In this document: positions 7,450-17,367 of the stretch, piece by piece | Numbering within the stretch: the stretch's first letter is position 1 | Layout of the letters: each line of letters starts with the position of its first letter | Source: Actinomycetota bacterium | Lineage (GTDB): Bacteria > Actinomycetota > Actinomycetes > Nanopelagicales > Nanopelagicaceae | Assembly: GCA_026392765.1 (NCBI GenBank) | Contig: JAPLBL010000028.1 | Span: 1-45,930 of the forward strand | Length of the DNA stretch: 45,930 bases | Reading direction: 5' to 3' | The notes under the pieces: model-generated | What the model was told of the DNA's origin: nothing | Databases searched by the model: none | The model's input: only the letters and a program-made list of their open reading frames with translations | Translations under genes and position numbers: made by a program

Positions 7450-7470
7450 TAAGAAGAGTCGCCCTATAAG
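7450..7470. repeat. Right attachment site (attR), 21-bp direct repeat within the rnpB 3' end
   Basis: TAAGAAGAGTCGCCCTATAAG identical to 889-909. Confidence 0.9.
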
Positions 7471-7806
7471 CCGGATCCTGTAGTTCTTTCGAACCGATCA
7501 CCATCCATCTAGATCTGTAATTACTTACAGATTCAAGCAACCTACCCGATAGCTTGCGCGAGCAACGCACTATCTTCTTGGTCTTGCTTCAGGTGGGGTT
7601 TACATAGCTACATGTATTACTACATGCACTGGTGGTCTCTTACACCGCCGTTTCACCCTTACCAATATTGCTATTGGCGGTTTACTTTCTGTTGCACTAT
7701 TCCCGTGGATTGCTCCAGGTGGGCGTTACCCACCACCTTGCTCTGTGAAGTCCGGACTTTCCTCGGTGCATTGCTGCAACGCGGTGATCCGGGCGACTCT
7801 TCGTTG
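7451..7806 (-). ncRNA. rnpB: RNase P RNA (bacterial type A)
   Basis: Minus strand carries GAGGAAAGTCCGGACTTC, conserved GGTAAGGGTGAAACGGCG and a ...GGATCCGGCTTATAGGGCGACTCTTC 3' end. P1 pairing GAAGAGTCGCCC (5') with GGGCGACTCTTC (3'). Confidence 0.95.
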
Positions 7807-7823
7807 CCTAATGGTACGGGAAA

Positions 7824-8273
7824 TCAATTACCGCTTGTGACGTAATCCTTTAGGGCTTGACGCTCAGAATCGAGTTCGCTCATATGGTTCTTGACCACAT
7901 CACCAATGGAGACAATAGAGATTAGTGATCCTGCGGCATCAACTACCGGCACGTGGCGAATGCGTAGCTCAGTCATCATCTTCATCAGTTCGGCGATGGT
8001 GGAATCTGCTGTGCAGGTGTGAACATCAACAGTCATGATGTCTCGAACGTGCATGCCAATAAGTTGATCGAGTTTTCCAGGCATCGTGCGAACAACATCG
8101 CGTTCAGAGACGATTCCATCAATCTTCTTGCCATCACTGGATACGACCAGTGCGCCAACGTGATGTGAATTAAGGGAGTTGACTAAGTCATGAACACTGG
8201 CGCTGGCAGAGATAGTTTCAACGCGCTTGCCTGAAATGATTGCACTTACCTTCATCACTGACCTCCATCGCAC
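7824..8273 (-). CDS. CBS domain-containing protein
   Basis: Two CBS motifs: 'GIVSERDVVRTM', 'RIRHVPVVDAAGSLISIVSIGDVVK'. Confidence 0.9.
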   Translation of the reverse strand: MRWRSVMKVSAIISGKRVETISASASVHDLVNSLNSHHVGALVVSSDGKKIDGIVSERDVVRTMPGKLDQLIGMHVRDIMTVDVHTCTADSTIAELMKMMTELRIRHVPVVDAAGSLISIVSIGDVVKNHMSELDSERQALKDYVTSGN

Positions 8274-8317
8274 TGTGGTGGCTTCATAGTGCTCTTAAGG
8301 CATTGCTAGCGCAAGGG

Positions 8318-9205
8318 TTAAGGCTGGGGCTTGTCCACATTTCTGGTGGCATAGAGGCTAGTAATAGCGGTGACGGTGAGCGTGGTGATAATGACACCCA
8401 GACTTAGCTCGAGAGAAATCTCTGGGACGTGGACGCCAAGGCTGTGTATGGCGTGAAGAACCATCTTGACTCCGATGAAGGCCAAGATAAATGCCAGACC
8501 TCGTGAGAGGTGAATCAAGCGATCCATCAGCCCTTGAAGCAGGAAGTAGAGCTGGCGAAGACCCATGAGCGCAAAGATATTTGCTGTGATGACAACGTAA
8601 CTGCTTGTAGTCAGTCCAAGAATTGCTGGAATTGAGTCAAGAGCAAAGATTAAGTCGGTAACACCGAGTGCGACAAGTGCTATCGCAAAGTTGCTAAACC
8701 CTCGCTTACGCAGGAATGTGACGAGCTTTGCTTCGTCATCTTCCACATTCTCTTTCTCATTGACCAGCTTGTATGCGGTAAAGATAAGGAAGGCGCCAAA
8801 GAAGAAGAAGACCCAGGTAAAGCGAGTGACTAATGCAACGCCTAGGAAGATCAGGATGACGCGTAGAACGATTGCAATCATGATTCCTAGAAGCAGTACG
8901 AGCTGCTGAGATTCCTTCTTAATTTTAAGTGTTGAAAGCAAGATGATGAATACAAAGAGATTATCAACAGAGAGTGAGTACTCAGTGAGCCAGCCTGCAA
9001 TGAACTCCTTGCGGTATTCAGCAGGTGCCCACTGAGGGAGCAGGTAACCAAATGCGATAGCTGCAACGACATAGAAGAGAGTCCAGCTCAGCGCTTCGCG
9101 CGGTGTGGTCTCCTTATTGCGGCGGACAACGGCAAGGATGAGGTCCAAGATAATGACTGTGCCAAGAACTCCTATGGTCACAAGCCACTCTGTTGATGAA
9201 ATCAT
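8318..9205 (-). CDS. TerC family integral membrane protein
   Basis: 'EFIAGWLTEYSLSVDNLFVFIILLS' and 'VTDLIFALDSIPAILGLT' TerC/Alx motifs. Confidence 0.93.
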   Translation of the reverse strand: MISSTEWLVTIGVLGTVIILDLILAVVRRNKETTPREALSWTLFYVVAAIAFGYLLPQWAPAEYRKEFIAGWLTEYSLSVDNLFVFIILLSTLKIKKESQQLVLLLGIMIAIVLRVILIFLGVALVTRFTWVFFFFGAFLIFTAYKLVNEKENVEDDEAKLVTFLRKRGFSNFAIALVALGVTDLIFALDSIPAILGLTTSSYVVITANIFALMGLRQLYFLLQGLMDRLIHLSRGLAFILAFIGVKMVLHAIHSLGVHVPEISLELSLGVIITTLTVTAITSLYATRNVDKPQP

Positions 9206-10284
9206 CGTAGATGTCCTCTTTCGTTAAATGATCGCAGGGCGCGAAGGCCATCAGAGGGCCAGATAGAGATAGAGGATAGCGAACACGGTGTGACATCCAT
9301 ATGAAAGACCGCATCACTAGGGCCATCTACTGCAATTTTGGCTGCAGTTTTAATCACACCGTTATGCGTAACAACGATAATTTTCTTTCCTGGGTACTGA
9401 GCAACAAGCTTCTCAAGTGCCTCTTCAATGCGGATTGAGGCTTCATCGTATGACTCTCCCCCAGGAGGGGCATAGGAAGATGAGTTAAGCCATGCTTGAT
9501 ATGCATCTGGCTCTTGCTCTCTCACCTCTTCAATAGCTTTTCCATCCCATGAACCGAATGAGAGTTCAAACCACACTTCATCAAAGATGATCTCAAGACC
9601 TGTGGTTCGTGAAATCGCTTCAGCTGTTTGGCGCGTGCGATTAAGAGGCGATGCAATGAGCACTTCAGCACCTAACTTTGCACACTCTGCAGCAACAAGA
9701 TCTGCTTGATCAAGGCCTTCCTGCATCAGCTCTGGATCAAGGGAGCCTGTGCCTGAAAACTTTCGCTGTGGAGTCAGAACTGTTTCACCGTGACGCACGA
9801 AGTAGATAAAGGTAGGAATCTCAGTGCTACGAAGGCGATCTGTCAGAAAGTTCTGCTGGATTACTGCAATGGGCTTATGAGCGCTGCCGCCATCGAGTGC
9901 CTTATTGGCAAGGCGATCTGCATGTGAGTTCTCATCGCGGGGAATCCAGGAATAGGTAACAAGGGCAGCAGGATGTGCATCACGACATTGCTTAGCAAGG
10001 TTGCGCATATCTGCATGCTTTATCTGCCAGCGCCCTGACATCTGCTCCACCACAAGCTTTGAATCCATCGCCACTTCAACAGTTGCCTGGGCATCTAAAG
10101 TGTTGATATGTGAAAGGCCTGCAAGGAGGCCGTTATATTCAGCAACGTTATTGGTGGCAACTCCTATGACATCAAAGAGTTCCGCAACGATCTTTCCCCC
10201 TTCTGTAACAACGGCGCCATAGCCTGCAGGACCAGGATTACCGCGTGAGCCGCCATCGGCTGTGAGTTTGAAGTGACGTGCCAC
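9202..10284 (-). CDS. Bifunctional RNase HI / histidine (acid) phosphatase
   Basis: N-terminal RNase H 'TADGGSRGNPGPAGYGAV', C-terminal 'FVRHGETVLTPQRKFSG' phosphoglycerate mutase-like domain. Confidence 0.93.
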   Translation of the reverse strand: MARHFKLTADGGSRGNPGPAGYGAVVTEGGKIVAELFDVIGVATNNVAEYNGLLAGLSHINTLDAQATVEVAMDSKLVVEQMSGRWQIKHADMRNLAKQCRDAHPAALVTYSWIPRDENSHADRLANKALDGGSAHKPIAVIQQNFLTDRLRSTEIPTFIYFVRHGETVLTPQRKFSGTGSLDPELMQEGLDQADLVAAECAKLGAEVLIASPLNRTRQTAEAISRTTGLEIIFDEVWFELSFGSWDGKAIEEVREQEPDAYQAWLNSSSYAPPGGESYDEASIRIEEALEKLVAQYPGKKIIVVTHNGVIKTAAKIAVDGPSDAVFHMDVTPCSLSSISIWPSDGLRALRSFNERGHLR

Positions 10285-11012
10285 TACTTATCACGTACCA
10301 ATATGCAGCGACATTCCTCGCAGCGAACGACTTCATCCTGGGCAAGACCTGCAATACGTTGAAGTTCAATGGTGTTGAGTGTGAGGTTGCAGCCTTTGCA
10401 TTGATTACCAGCGAGTGCGGCAGCGCCAATTCCATTGCTTCCTGCGCGAATTTTCTCGTAGAGTGCAAGGAACTCAGCGCTGACAGAATGTGTCGTCGCC
10501 TTACGGTCAGTCTCAATACCTTCAAGTTCTGTGTGGATAGCAGCAAGAGCGTTCTCTTTACGGATATTCAGATCTGCTAAAACCATACCTAGTTCATTTT
10601 CTTCTTGAGAAAGTGTTGCGATGCGATCCTTAATTCCATCAACGCGCATCATGATTTCAAGTTCAACTTCTTCTAGCTCTGAGCGGCGTGCACCGAGTGT
10701 GCCAAGCTCATGCTGAGTCTGCTCCAGCTCTTTGGGAGTGCCCGTTCCTGAGGCTAAGCGCTTCTCATCGCGTTCAATGCGGGTAACAATCTGTTCCACA
10801 TCGCCTTCAGCACGTGCAAGCTCACGCTTAACATCACTGAGCTCAGTCTCTGCAGCAATACGCAGGTCTCGAACATTGTTTGACTTGATGGTCGTTGATG
10901 CAATCTCAGCAAGTTCAGGAAGGTTGGCTGCCTTATTCTTCAAGGTCGACATCTGGTGATCGAATTTCTGGATATCCAAAATCGATCTCTGGTCACTCTC
11001 GCTTGCCTTCAC
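10284..11012 (-). CDS. Coiled-coil zinc-ribbon protein (C4-type)
   Basis: Long coiled coil then 'CKGCNLTLNTIELQRIAGLAQDEVVRCEECRCILVR'. Confidence 0.85.
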   Translation of the reverse strand: MKASESDQRSILDIQKFDHQMSTLKNKAANLPELAEIASTTIKSNNVRDLRIAAETELSDVKRELARAEGDVEQIVTRIERDEKRLASGTGTPKELEQTQHELGTLGARRSELEEVELEIMMRVDGIKDRIATLSQEENELGMVLADLNIRKENALAAIHTELEGIETDRKATTHSVSAEFLALYEKIRAGSNGIGAAALAGNQCKGCNLTLNTIELQRIAGLAQDEVVRCEECRCILVRDK

Positions 11013-11029
11013 AGCGTTACCTTACTTCA

Positions 11030-11404
11030 TTACTTAACGGTGAATGTGTAGCTTCCTGCGACCACATGACCATCTGCTGATACAACTCGGTATTTCACCG
11101 TGTACTTACCTGGGCTCAGCGGAGCCTTGAGAGCGCTGGAGATTTTTGCCCCCAAGATAGTGGTGCTGCCAACGCTGACTTTCTTTCCACGGCTATCGGA
11201 GACAAGAATCGAATTGGGATTCTTTCCCTTAATGACCAAGATATCTTCACCAAAGTGCATAGTGACCTTATTGGTTGTCTTTGCAACTACAGCACCCTTT
11301 GCGGGAACAGTGCTTTCAAGAGCTGCATGGGCTTGAGCCACAGGTGAATTAAGAATTGGAAGAAAGAACAGTGCACTTACAACGAGCGAGATTCTTATCT
11401 TCAT
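11030..11404 (-). CDS. CopC domain-containing secreted protein
   Basis: Signal peptide plus 'AHAALESTVPAKGAVVAKTTNKVTMHFGEDI...VSADGHVVAGSYTFTV'. Start set to MKIRISL since the longer ORF runs into the tRNA. Confidence 0.88.
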   Translation of the reverse strand: MKIRISLVVSALFFLPILNSPVAQAHAALESTVPAKGAVVAKTTNKVTMHFGEDILVIKGKNPNSILVSDSRGKKVSVGSTTILGAKISSALKAPLSPGKYTVKYRVVSADGHVVAGSYTFTVK

Positions 11405-11455
11405 GTCGTGATTGTTGCACGCAATTGAAGAAGGGATTTTCCTATAAAGACTGTG

Positions 11456-11527
11456 TGGGCGGCGAGGGTTTCGAACCCCCGACATCCTCGGTGTAAACGA
11501 GGCGCTCTACCACTGAGCTAGCCACCC
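11456..11527 (-). tRNA. tRNA-Val (anticodon TAC)
   Basis: GGGTGGCTAGCTCAGTGGTAGAGCGCCTCGTTTACACCGAGGATGTCGGGGGTTCGAAACCCTCGCCGCCCA folds as a cloverleaf; loop TTTACAC; CCA not encoded. Confidence 0.95.
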
Positions 11528-11598
11528 GGCTATGTACTGCTCGCGAATACTACTTTATATAAGCGAAAGTACGAAAATCGTGCGTGAAGTATGCGTGG

Positions 11599-12057
11599 TT
11601 AGAGCGCTGCAATAGCGCTCTTGTAATCACCATTGTTACGAGCATCGCCAAGGCCATTAACTACAGTCCAACGGATGATGCCCTCTTTATCAATGATGAA
11701 TGTGCCGCGCAATGCGCAACCAAGATCTGCATTGAAGATTCCATATGCCTGTGCTGCAGCGCCATGAGGCCAGAAATCTGCAAGTACTGGGAACTTATAT
11801 CCCTCTTGCTCAGCGAAAATCTTCTGTGTAAATGGAGAGTCACATGAGATTGCAAGAACTTGAACGTTATCGTTTTGAAATGCTGCAAGGTCATCGCGGA
11901 TTGCGCAGAGTTCACCAGTGCATGTGCCTGTGAATGCAAAGGGGATAAAGAGAACGACTACGTTCTTCTCTCCCTTAAAGGATGAGAGCTTTACTAGTTC
12001 TCCATATTGATTCTTTAATTCGAAATCTGGTGCGGCTTGGCCAATTGTCAGAGTCAT
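11599..12057 (-). CDS. Peroxiredoxin (AhpC/TSA, AhpE-like)
   Basis: 'NVVVLFIPFAFTGTCTGELCAIRDDL' peroxiredoxin active site. Confidence 0.93.
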   Translation of the reverse strand: MTLTIGQAAPDFELKNQYGELVKLSSFKGEKNVVVLFIPFAFTGTCTGELCAIRDDLAAFQNDNVQVLAISCDSPFTQKIFAEQEGYKFPVLADFWPHGAAAQAYGIFNADLGCALRGTFIIDKEGIIRWTVVNGLGDARNNGDYKSAIAAL

Positions 12058-12066
12058 TGCGCGAAT

Positions 12067-12600
12067 CTATCGCTTGCCCGCCTTACGTGCCACTAGACGC
12101 GTTGCAGTCCAATCCTGCGCAACAACGAGTGTGGATGTTTGGCTCAGCCCACATGTTGGAGCTGCATCTTGGATATCACTGGGTTCAACATGGCCATCGC
12201 GGCCAACCTTGGGAGTTAGAACCCAGATAGGTCCGGTCTCAGATAGATATGCCATGGCATCCATTAATTCATCGACGAGATCACCATCGCCATCGCGGAA
12301 CCAGAGCAAGACAGCATCCACAACTTCATTGGTGGAATTTTCATGAAAATCAGTTGCAACTATCTTCTTAATCTCAGTGCGCAGAGCATCATCACAATCG
12401 GCTCCATAGCCGATTTCAAGGATGAGCTCTCCTTTAGCAAAACCCATGCGTATTGCCACGGGATAAGTCCAACGGATGAGACCGATATTTACAAGGGTTT
12501 TGGCGCCCTCACAGCCGATTTTTTTGCGCTCATCCCCCTTTGACGGAAGAATACGGCCATGACCGAATTTGCCGGATCGCCAGATCAGATAATCGACCAA
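12067..12600 (-). CDS. DUF3052 family protein (start uncertain; ATG at 12447 possible)
   Basis: '[25 protein letters not shown]...[64 protein letters not shown]'. The longest ORF overlaps the divergent aceE start. Confidence 0.8.
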   Translation of the reverse strand: MVDYLIWRSGKFGHGRILPSKGDERKKIGCEGAKTLVNIGLIRWTYPVAIRMGFAKGELILEIGYGADCDDALRTEIKKIVATDFHENSTNEVVDAVLLWFRDGDGDLVDELMDAMAYLSETGPIWVLTPKVGRDGHVEPSDIQDAAPTCGLSQTSTLVVAQDWTATRLVARKAGKR

Positions 12601-15279
12601 TTAGTAGATACAGATCCTGCTGAAACAGCTGAATGGCAAGCCTCTTTTGATGCAGCACTGAATGCTGCTGGCCCAGTTCGCGCGCGTTACCTAATGCTCC
12701 AACTTCTCAAGCGAGCACATGAGAAGAAGATTGGTCTTCCTGACCTTCGCACAACCGATTACATCAACACAATTTCTCCAGAGAATGAACCAGATTTTCC
12801 AGGAGACGAAGATATTGAGCGCCGTATTCGCGCAGCTGTTCGTTGGAACGCAGCAATCTTGGTGCACCGTGCTCAGCGTCCGGGAATTGGCGTAGGAGGA
12901 CACATCTCTACATACGCATCTTCTGCTGCGCTCTATGAAGTTGGTTTTAACCACTTCTTCCGCGGACAAGACCACCCAGGTGGCGGAGATCAAATCTTCT
13001 TCCAAGGTCACGCATCTCCTGGAATGTATTCACGTGCATTTCTTGAAGGTCGCTTTAGTGAGAACCAGCTTGATGGATTCCGCCAAGAACTTTCACATGA
13101 AGGTGGCGGTCTATCGTCATACCCACATCCACGTTTGATGCCGGACTTCTGGCAATTCCCAACGGTCTCTATGGGTATTGGGCCAATCAATGCAATTTAT
13201 CAAGCGCGCTTTAACCGCTACTTACATAACCGTGGCATCAAGGACACCAGCGATCAGAACGTCTGGGCATTCCTAGGCGATGGTGAAATGGATGAGGTCG
13301 ACACACTCGGTGCTATTGGCTTGGCATCGCGCGAGAAGCTCGACAACCTCACCTTCGTTGTGAACTGTAATTTGCAGCGTCTTGATGGCCCTGTGCGCGG
13401 TAATGGCAAGATTATTCAAGAGCTTGAATCAATCTTCGGTGGAGCTGGATGGAATGTCATCAAGGTTGTGTGGGGTCGTGGATGGGATCCACTCCTTGCA
13501 CAAGACCGCGAAGGCGCACTCGTTAACATCATGAACACCACACTCGATGGTGATTACCAGACATTTAAGGCTGAAAGTGGCGCATTTGTTCGCGAACACT
13601 TCTTCAACCGTGATCCACGCACTGCAGCGATGGTCTCTAACTATTCAGATGATCAGATTTGGAACCTAAAGCGCGGTGGCCATGACTATCGCAAACTCTT
13701 TGCTGCATACACAGCTGCAACAGAGAAGAATGGTCGCCCAACAGTAATTCTGGCAAAGACAGTCAAGGGCTGGACACTTGGTTCCCACTTCGAGGGACGT
13801 AACTCAACGCACCAGATGAAGAAGATGACTCTTGAAGACATCATCGAATTCCGCGATCGCCTTGAAATTCCATTGCCAGATAGCGCTTTGGATAAGTACA
13901 CACCTTCTTACTACAAGCTTCCGGCAGATTCTCCTGAGATGAAGTACTTGGAAGAACGTCGTCGCGAACTCGGTGGCTCTATCCCAACTCGTCGCAAGGT
14001 CTCTCGCCCACTTCAACAGCCTGCTGATGAGGCATATGAATCAGTGCGTCGTGGTTCAGGACAACAAGAAGTGGCAACAACGATGGCTTTTGTCCGTATG
14101 TTGAAGGACCTCATTAAGGACCCAGGACTTGGCAGCCGCCTTGTTCCGATCATCCCTGATGAAGCCCGCACATTTGGACTTGATTCACTATTTCCAACTT
14201 TGAAGATCTACTCACCACATGGTCAGCAATACATGGCAGTCGACCGTGAATTGATGTTGTCCTATAAAGAATCAACATCGGGTGTCATCCTTCACGAGGG
14301 TATTAATGAAGCAGGATCTGTTGCTTCATTTACCGCTGTGGGCTCTTCTTACTCAACTCATAACGAACCAATGATTCCTATCTACATCTTCTACTCCATG
14401 TTTGGATTCCAGCGCACAGGAGATGCCTTCTGGGCAGCTGCTGACCAGTTAGTTCGTGGATTCGTTTTCGGTGCAACAGCAGGTCGCACAACTCTTAACG
14501 GTGAAGGCCTGCAGCATGAAGATGGCCATTCACACCTACTTGCAGCAACGAACCCAGCAGTTGTCTCCTATGACCCAGCGTTTGCCTATGAAGTCGGACA
14601 TATCTTTAAAGATGGTCTGCGCCGTATGTATGGAGAAGATAGCGAGAACATTTATTACTACATGACTGTTTATAACGAGCCATATATGCAACCTGCTGAA
14701 CCAGATAATTTAGATCTCGAAGGTCTGCTTAAGGGAATTTATCTCTATGCAGGTGCTTCAAAGCAGCGCAAGAAGAATGCGCAGCTCTTGGCATCCGGTG
14801 TTGGTGTTAACTGGGCTCTTAAGGCACAGAAGCTCCTTGCCGAAGATTGGGGCGTTGCAGCCTCCGTCTGGTCTGTTACTTCTTGGAATGAGCTACGTCG
14901 TGATGGTCTAGAAGTAGATCGCCATAACATGCTTAATCCCAAGGATAAGAAGAGCGCATATGTCTATGACAAGCTCAAGGGAACGCATGGACCTGTCATT
15001 GCAGTCTCTGACTTCATGCGCGCTGTCCAAGATCAAATTTCACCTTGGGTGCCAAATGCATTCCATTCACTGGGAACAGATGGCTTTGGTTTATCTGATA
15101 CTCGAGGTGCTCTTCGTCGCCACTTCAAGGTCGATGCAGAGTCAATCGTGGTTGCAACTTTGGCTGAACTTGCTAAGGCAGGAGAAGTAAAGGAATCTGT
15201 GGTTCAAGAAGCTATCGATAAGTACCGCATCTTCGATGTGCGCTCAGCAGATGCTGGCAACACCGAAGGTTCTGGCTGA
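12559..15279 (+). CDS. aceE: Pyruvate dehydrogenase E1 component (homodimeric type)
   Basis: 906 aa; '[33 protein letters not shown]', '[19 protein letters not shown]'. Confidence 0.97.
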   Translation: MTEFAGSPDQIIDQLVDTDPAETAEWQASFDAALNAAGPVRARYLMLQLLKRAHEKKIGLPDLRTTDYINTISPENEPDFPGDEDIERRIRAAVRWNAAILVHRAQRPGIGVGGHISTYASSAALYEVGFNHFFRGQDHPGGGDQIFFQGHASPGMYSRAFLEGRFSENQLDGFRQELSHEGGGLSSYPHPRLMPDFWQFPTVSMGIGPINAIYQARFNRYLHNRGIKDTSDQNVWAFLGDGEMDEVDTLGAIGLASREKLDNLTFVVNCNLQRLDGPVRGNGKIIQELESIFGGAGWNVIKVVWGRGWDPLLAQDREGALVNIMNTTLDGDYQTFKAESGAFVREHFFNRDPRTAAMVSNYSDDQIWNLKRGGHDYRKLFAAYTAATEKNGRPTVILAKTVKGWTLGSHFEGRNSTHQMKKMTLEDIIEFRDRLEIPLPDSALDKYTPSYYKLPADSPEMKYLEERRRELGGSIPTRRKVSRPLQQPADEAYESVRRGSGQQEVATTMAFVRMLKDLIKDPGLGSRLVPIIPDEARTFGLDSLFPTLKIYSPHGQQYMAVDRELMLSYKESTSGVILHEGINEAGSVASFTAVGSSYSTHNEPMIPIYIFYSMFGFQRTGDAFWAAADQLVRGFVFGATAGRTTLNGEGLQHEDGHSHLLAATNPAVVSYDPAFAYEVGHIFKDGLRRMYGEDSENIYYYMTVYNEPYMQPAEPDNLDLEGLLKGIYLYAGASKQRKKNAQLLASGVGVNWALKAQKLLAEDWGVAASVWSVTSWNELRRDGLEVDRHNMLNPKDKKSAYVYDKLKGTHGPVIAVSDFMRAVQDQISPWVPNAFHSLGTDGFGLSDTRGALRRHFKVDAESIVVATLAELAKAGEVKESVVQEAIDKYRIFDVRSADAGNTEGSG

Positions 15280-15288
15280 TCTACCTTC

Positions 15289-16494
15289 TTAGACCTTTGA
15301 CTTAGAGTCTTCTTTCAGGGAATCAACAAAGAAGATGGTTGCAAGCATCATCACCGTTGGAATCATCATCGCTAGTGCGATAGATCCAGTGAATTGAATT
15401 GTCCACGCAACAATCCACTTAATGCCAAAGAGCAGAACGTTATTGACGACGCCAAATTGACCCACAACCACAGCACTTGGCTGTGAAGAGCGCCTATTTG
15501 CTGCTGCAAAGAAAGATGGCCCAAGAAATGATGAGCCAAGGCCTGCAAAGAAGAAGGCTAGGAGGAAGAGTCCGTAAGACCACCACTTTAAGGTGGCAGG
15601 TAGATGCGTTGCGATAATGATGCAGATACCAAAGCCAGCACCTGCAAGAAGTACTGCACGCTTAACCCAGAGATGCAGCGGTGCTTTTGGAAGTATGCGA
15701 TGGATGAGTAATCTGCCAAAGATCATCATCGCAGTGAAGATAATGTAGGGGGCAGTACTCAAACCTGCATTGATTCCAAGACGATCTTTGGTAAAAATTG
15801 TTCCCCAGTCACCGATAGCAAATTCGAGATAGACAGCACACGCCATTCCCAAACTCACCGGCCAGTCGATTCTGAAACCAGTAAAGATCTCCTTGATTGA
15901 GTAATCACTCTCAGAATCTTCATTAGATTCTATGAGCACTGATCTCAAGCGAATAACGAGTCCAAACATTAAAATGGTAATTACCACGCTGAGAAAATCG
16001 ATGTGAGTAACAAGCTCTACACGCCCCACTAAGAATCCAGAGAGAATTGCAGTGCTTAAAGCACCAGCGCTCCAATATCCGGCGGTACTTGTAATCAAGT
16101 TGATCTTGCTGCGCTCAAAGAAGTGAAAGACCTGGCTATTGAGGCAGACGTGGACTGAGGTGATTCCAAATCCAAAGAGAATGTTAAATACAAGGAAAAG
16201 AAAACTAGCCTGCACGTGGACAAGTGCCACAAGGCTTGAGAAAAGAATTGTGATTGATATCAAGGTAACTTTAAATGCGCCAAATCTATGGATGATGTGA
16301 CCGACGGTGAGCAATCCAAAGAAAGCACCGATGGAACCTGTACTCATGAGGGAACCAAATGCTCCGTTATCAAGGCCAAGATTTGCCTTTACTTCGGGAA
16401 AGCGAGGAACCCAGGCCATAATGCCAAAGCCAAAGAGGAAGAGAAGCGTGTAGAGAAACTTCTGCTCTTGCGAGTGGTCGACGTCTTTAGCCAT
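15289..16494 (-). CDS. MFS transporter
   Basis: Multiple TM segments; 'GFGIMAWVPRFPEVKANLGLDNGAFGSLMSTGSIGAF'. Confidence 0.88.
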   Translation of the reverse strand: MAKDVDHSQEQKFLYTLLFLFGFGIMAWVPRFPEVKANLGLDNGAFGSLMSTGSIGAFFGLLTVGHIIHRFGAFKVTLISITILFSSLVALVHVQASFLFLVFNILFGFGITSVHVCLNSQVFHFFERSKINLITSTAGYWSAGALSTAILSGFLVGRVELVTHIDFLSVVITILMFGLVIRLRSVLIESNEDSESDYSIKEIFTGFRIDWPVSLGMACAVYLEFAIGDWGTIFTKDRLGINAGLSTAPYIIFTAMMIFGRLLIHRILPKAPLHLWVKRAVLLAGAGFGICIIIATHLPATLKWWSYGLFLLAFFFAGLGSSFLGPSFFAAANRRSSQPSAVVVGQFGVVNNVLLFGIKWIVAWTIQFTGSIALAMMIPTVMMLATIFFVDSLKEDSKSKV

Positions 16495-17354
16495 TAAAAG
16501 AGGGCATTCGCAAGCTGAGTACGGGCTTTCATTACTCGTGGATCTGCAGGATCGACGAGTGCAAAGAGTTCAAGGAGGCGATCTTTAATCCGCTTTTGTT
16601 CATCGCCATCAAAGAGCACGAGAAGACGTAGTAAGCGATCAAATGCTGGCTCTAAATATCCGCTCATGACTTCAACATCTGCGCATTGAATCTGAAGTTC
16701 AATATCATCAGGGCTCTTAATGGCATCTTCCATAATCTTGGCAGCATCAAGGCCGTTTGTGCGAGCAAGAAGTTGAACTTGGGCAAGACCTAACTTTGCA
16801 TAGCTATCAGCAGGTTTGCGTGCGATTAAACGCTTATAGGCAGCCTCAGCGGTTGCGTAATCTCCTTGATCAAGGGCTGCCAGTGCTTCATCTTCCTCTG
16901 GCTCAGTCTCTTCAACTGGCTCTTCACCAACTCCTTGTTGGGCAGCCAGAGCGAGAATCTTGCTGATTACTTCGCGTAGTTGAGGTTCAGTCAATGGCTG
17001 CTCAAGGAATGGAACTGCTTGTCCGCCGATGAAGACAACGCCATAAGGAATGGTGCGCACTTGAAGTGCTTGTGCAACAGGTGCTTGCTCATCAAAATTG
17101 ACTTGGGCAAGAATCCATTTGCCTGCATCATCGTTCTCAATTTTTCCGAGAGTGCGTAGAAGTTCTACTGATTCAGCAGAGCGTGGACTCCAACAGAGAA
17201 CAATGACTGGTTTTGTTTTAGATAGTGGTAACACTTCTGCCTGCAAATTAAGGGGTGTGACTTCAATACCTGGAAGAGGTGTAGTCATATCGGGAGCTGG
17301 CTTTCCTAGTGAGCTCAGATCTACCGCTTGCGAAAAGTTTGGTGGCAAACTCAT
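16494..17354 (-). CDS. Thioredoxin-like/TPR co-chaperone (YbbN-type)
   Basis: Thioredoxin fold lacking CxxC ('LCWSPRSAESVELLRTLGKI') plus C-terminal TPR-like region 'AALDQGDYATAEAAYKRLI'. Confidence 0.85.
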   Translation of the reverse strand: MSLPPNFSQAVDLSSLGKPAPDMTTPLPGIEVTPLNLQAEVLPLSKTKPVIVLCWSPRSAESVELLRTLGKIENDDAGKWILAQVNFDEQAPVAQALQVRTIPYGVVFIGGQAVPFLEQPLTEPQLREVISKILALAAQQGVGEEPVEETEPEEDEALAALDQGDYATAEAAYKRLIARKPADSYAKLGLAQVQLLARTNGLDAAKIMEDAIKSPDDIELQIQCADVEVMSGYLEPAFDRLLRLLVLFDGDEQKRIKDRLLELFALVDPADPRVMKARTQLANALF

Positions 17355-17367
17355 GACATCTTCCTCG

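Larger units (their letters stand above)
889..7470. mobile_element. Integrative element inserted in the 3' end of rnpB
   Basis: 21-bp perfect direct repeats at both ends; integrase next to attL; Xis-like HTHs and Rep-like protein inside; rnpB 3' end reconstituted at the right junction. Confidence 0.9.

Noticed and set aside
7612-7845. 77-aa plus-strand ORF
   Set aside because: Antisense to the RNase P RNA gene; composition follows rnpB structure.
11456-11527. tRNA-Val as a second potential integration target
   Set aside because: No integrase or partial tRNA duplicate nearby; ordinary tRNA.
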